From assembly GCA_963575745.1 (NCBI GenBank), contig CAUYUJ010016159.1, positions 140,023 through 204,022 of the forward strand: DNA of 64,000 nucleotides. Reading direction: 5' to 3'. Below are positions 61,120 to 64,000 of this stretch, one piece after another. Under the pieces are notes generated by a model. It ran no database searches. It saw only the letters and a list, made by a program, of their open reading frames with translations, and was not told where the DNA came from. Source of the stretch: Prorocentrum cordatum (lineage: Eukaryota > Sar > Dinophyceae > Prorocentrales > Prorocentraceae). Every line of letters begins with the position of its first letter. The first letter of the stretch is position 1. A program made the position numbers and the translations under genes.

Positions 61120-61725
61120 CCAGGCAGCCTAGCCTCGCGGTAAGACTTCTCGGGGGAGCCTCTACCCCTTGCGCTCTGTTTTCTCCTCCGCCCACCTCCC
61201 TCTTCCACACTCTAGGTAGGGCCCCCGTGCGCCCGGGGAGCGGCAGGCAGATGCTGTGCAGCATCTGTAGAGGAGCCGAGTCAGAACCCTTTTGTTCAAG
61301 TCCGCACAGGTAGTTTTGATGTTTCCTGCGTCTCCTCCTCCTCCTCCTCCTCCGATTCCTCCTCCTCCCCCCATCCAGCCTTTTGCCCAGCAGGCAGTGC
61401 ATTTCCTGTGAGGATTGTGTGACGGACAGCGCATCAGTTGCAAAACAGAGCATAGGTAGAAAAAAGGGGGTGGAGGGGGTGGGTGGTGGGGGGGTTCTGT
61501 CTCTCCGCGCCGTCGGCCTCAGGAGGCCGTTTTTCGGGCCCCGGGGGGTCGCCTCGTCCCCTCTCCCTCCCGTCCTCCCGCTCCGCAGGGCCGGGCCGGG
61601 CGGGTCGGGTCTGCCGGGGCCAGGCCGCCCTCCCCTCCTCCTCCTCCTCCTCGGTCCCTTCCCTGCCTTCGCTCTTCCCTCCCTGTCGTCGTGCCGCTGC
61701 CGCCGCTTCCGCAGCCGTCGGCCGC
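61120..61725. other. 3' flank of the zinc-protein gene, no further gene
   Basis: It contains a short TCC tract (61330-61372) and G-runs. No AATAAA-like signal stands out. Confidence 0.5.
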
Positions 61726-62258
<533 letters not shown>

Positions 62259-63178
62259 GGCGCCGAGGCCGCTGCCATTGGCCGCCGGGAGTCCTCGAGT
62301 CGTCGTGGGGGCAGGCCGTTGGAGGTCCTGGAGGTCCTTTCGGGCCTTCGGAGGCCCTGGGTGTTCCGTCGGGGGTCCTGATCGCGTCCCCGTTCCTCGG
62401 CTCTTGGGGTATCCCTTGTCGCCCTGTCCGGTGGCAGCTCTGAAAACTTGTGCCTTCGGTCCTGGGGGTCTCTGCCCATCCCCTTTCCCGCCTCCCTCCT
62501 TGCCCTCGTGTGGCCCGCCCTCCCTCCCCTCTGCCCGGGGCACTGAGGGGGTTGTTTCCTGGTCCGCTGCTCGTTTTTGGGGTCTCGTCGTGGTCACGGC
62601 AGGATTCGCCTGGAAATTCTGGTCTGGTGTTGGAAGCTTCGGCTTCGGCATCTTTCGCCCCCCAGTCTCCTGGCAGGCGGGTCGGGTCGGGCTGGATCCT
62701 CCCCTCCCTGGGGTGGCTTCCTCTCCCTCCTCCTGTCACCGTCCCGTACCTGCGGGGTACGTCGACCAGGCAGCGTGGGGGGATCGGACGAGCCCCAGGC
62801 AGGTGCTCCCTGCCTGGCCCCCCCCCCACATATGGCGGGGAGTCTCTGAGTTGCCTCTTCTGCTTCGCCCTGGCCGGGGTTTCGGGCGGAGGTCCTTGTT
62901 GGAACTGTGGGAATTTTCAAAGGCTTGCACGGTTTTCCAGGGTCGGTTCTGTGCGCCGCCCTCTTGACTCCGCGCAGGTCTTGGAAAGTGCACAGCTCTT
63001 ACCAACCCTCCCCTCGACCCCTTCAGAGCTGGCGATCTGTCTTCCAGAGCCGTCGCAGCAAGGTCGCTTCCGAACCCTCCCCGGGTCGTGGCCCCTTGCT
63101 AAAAGGAAGTCTCGTCCGAAGCTTCCGCCGCCAGCTCAAAGGGAGCACACCATCCATCCATCCCCTGCCTCCTGCTTC
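62259..63178. other. Unassigned, no confident gene
   Basis: GGATTCGCCTGGAAATTCTG at 62602 resembles the body of family I. ORFs continue into the TCC tract but show no domain. Confidence 0.45.
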
Positions 63179-63619
63179 CTCCCTCCTCCCTCCTCTCCCT
63201 CCTCCCCCCGGCCTCCTCCCTCTTCCCTCCTCCTCCCATCCTCCCTCATCCCTCCCCGCCCTCCCTCCTCTCCTCCTCCTCCTCCTCCTCCTCCTCCTCC
63301 TCCTCCTCCTCCTCCTCCTCCTCCTCCTCCTCCTCCTCCTCCTCCTCCCTCCTCCTCCTCCTCCTCCTCCTCCTCCTCCTCCTCCTCCTCCTCCTCCTCC
63401 TCCTTCCTCCTCCTCTACTCCTCCTCCTCCCTCCTCCTCCTCCTCCTCCTCCTCCTCCTCCTCTCCTCCTCCTCCTCCTCCTCCTCTCCTCCTCCTCCTC
63501 CTCCTCCTCCTCCTCCTCCTCCTCCTCCCTCTCCTCCTCCTCCTCCTCCTCCTCCTCCTCCTCCTCCTCCTCCTCCTCCTCCTCCTCCTCTTCCTCGTCC
63601 TCCTCCTCCTCCTCCGTTT
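63179..63619 (-). repeat. (TCC)n microsatellite, ~440 bp
   Basis: CTCCCTCC at first, then long TCC blocks broken by CTC slips. It ends CGGAGGTAGCC, as at 55.7 kb. Confidence 0.97.
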
Positions 63620-63635
63620 CTCCCGCCCTCGGAGG

Positions 63636-63945
63636 TAGCCAAAGCAATCCTCGCGGCCATGCTTGGTTGATATATCCTCTGGTGTGATGTGGTCTGATCT
63701 CAACGAAAACTGCCTGCTTAGTATATCCTCTAGTGTGATGTGGTCTGACCATACGAAAACTGCTGGGTCCTCGGTCTGCGATCGGAGAAGGGACCACTGG
63801 AGATCAGGAGTCCAGGGTTATGCTGCTCCCATCGTACTTAAGGACCACATCCCAGAAAATAGTTTCGAGCACCTGGAAAAAGTGTCGAAGGAGTGTCGAA
63901 AGAGTGTCGAGAGAGTGTCGAAACAGTGTCGGGCGAGCGTCTCCC
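63636..63945 (+). repeat. Interspersed segments and two short tandem repeats
   Basis: CAATCCTCGCGGCCATGCTT matches 58342. TATCCTCTGGTGTGATGTGG with CGAAAACTGC is duplicated 51-52 bp apart (63673 and 63724). Bases 63763-63810 match 56736-56790. GTGTCGAAAGA 12-bp units repeat five times at 63878-63932. Bases 63946-64000 are unassigned. Confidence 0.8.
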
Positions 63946-64000
63946 AGGGCCCCACACGTACAAACCCCCGAGTTTCGGTACTTTTTCCCGGAAAGGGCGT

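Overview
This window looks like nuclear DNA of a dinoflagellate. The strongest sign is at 8949-8970: an exact copy of the 22-nt dinoflagellate spliced leader, directly upstream of coding-like sequence and without the GT donor that a spliced-leader RNA gene needs. Two broken retrotransposon tails (post-RT region, zinc motif, RNase H, terminal zinc motif) are of a kind I associate with dinoflagellate genomes. The DNA is GC-rich, gene-poor and full of microsatellites, above all (GGA/TCC)n. One 100-base N gap lies at 34980-35079, inside such a tract. I found no tRNA, rRNA, snRNA, CRISPR array or bacterial-style operon.

Genes. Only one intact protein gene is convincing: 59410-61119 (+), 569 codons, with an HMG-like N-terminus, three paired-CxxC zinc modules, a Myc-like nuclear localisation motif and an unidentified C-terminal domain. 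Three broken genes are recognisable: a processed, spliced-leader-bearing retrocopy at 8949-11598 (+), whose GC3-rich frames suggest an unidentified multi-pass membrane protein; a retrotransposon tail at 21346-23470 (-); and a second one at 23748-24488 (+). Weaker coding-like remnants occur near 13992-14640, 26640-27240, 30650-31325 and 36640-36804.

Layout. 0-8 kb: short inverted-repeat elements, a 27-bp-arm hairpin, G/C-run and CGAG arrays. 8-12 kb: TTGGTTCC minisatellite, TCC tract and the retrocopy. 13-21 kb: a ~950-bp composite microsatellite and many short elements, including four foldback copies. 21-24.7 kb: two retrotransposon tails, each bounded by similar inverted ends. 24.7-44.5 kb: interspersed repeats, an AGCTTT minisatellite and long palindromes. 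44.8-48.7 kb: three large CG-rich tandem units with a GTC expansion. 49.1-50.0 kb: a 160-bp satellite. 50.8-53.6 kb: a 77-bp satellite with higher-order structure. 54-58.3 kb: nested elements and further minisatellites. 58.4-64 kb: long TCC and CGT tracts around the zinc-protein gene.

Main discovery. Comparing the window with itself shows a dense community of non-autonomous elements of 130-300 bp, which I label families A-P. Family A (about 160 bp, ten full or partial copies, terminal inverted repeats, three perfect 8-bp target-site duplications) is the best supported. Family C has three copies of exactly 192 bp, and one of them is inserted inside a family A copy. All family labels are mine and come only from reading this sequence.
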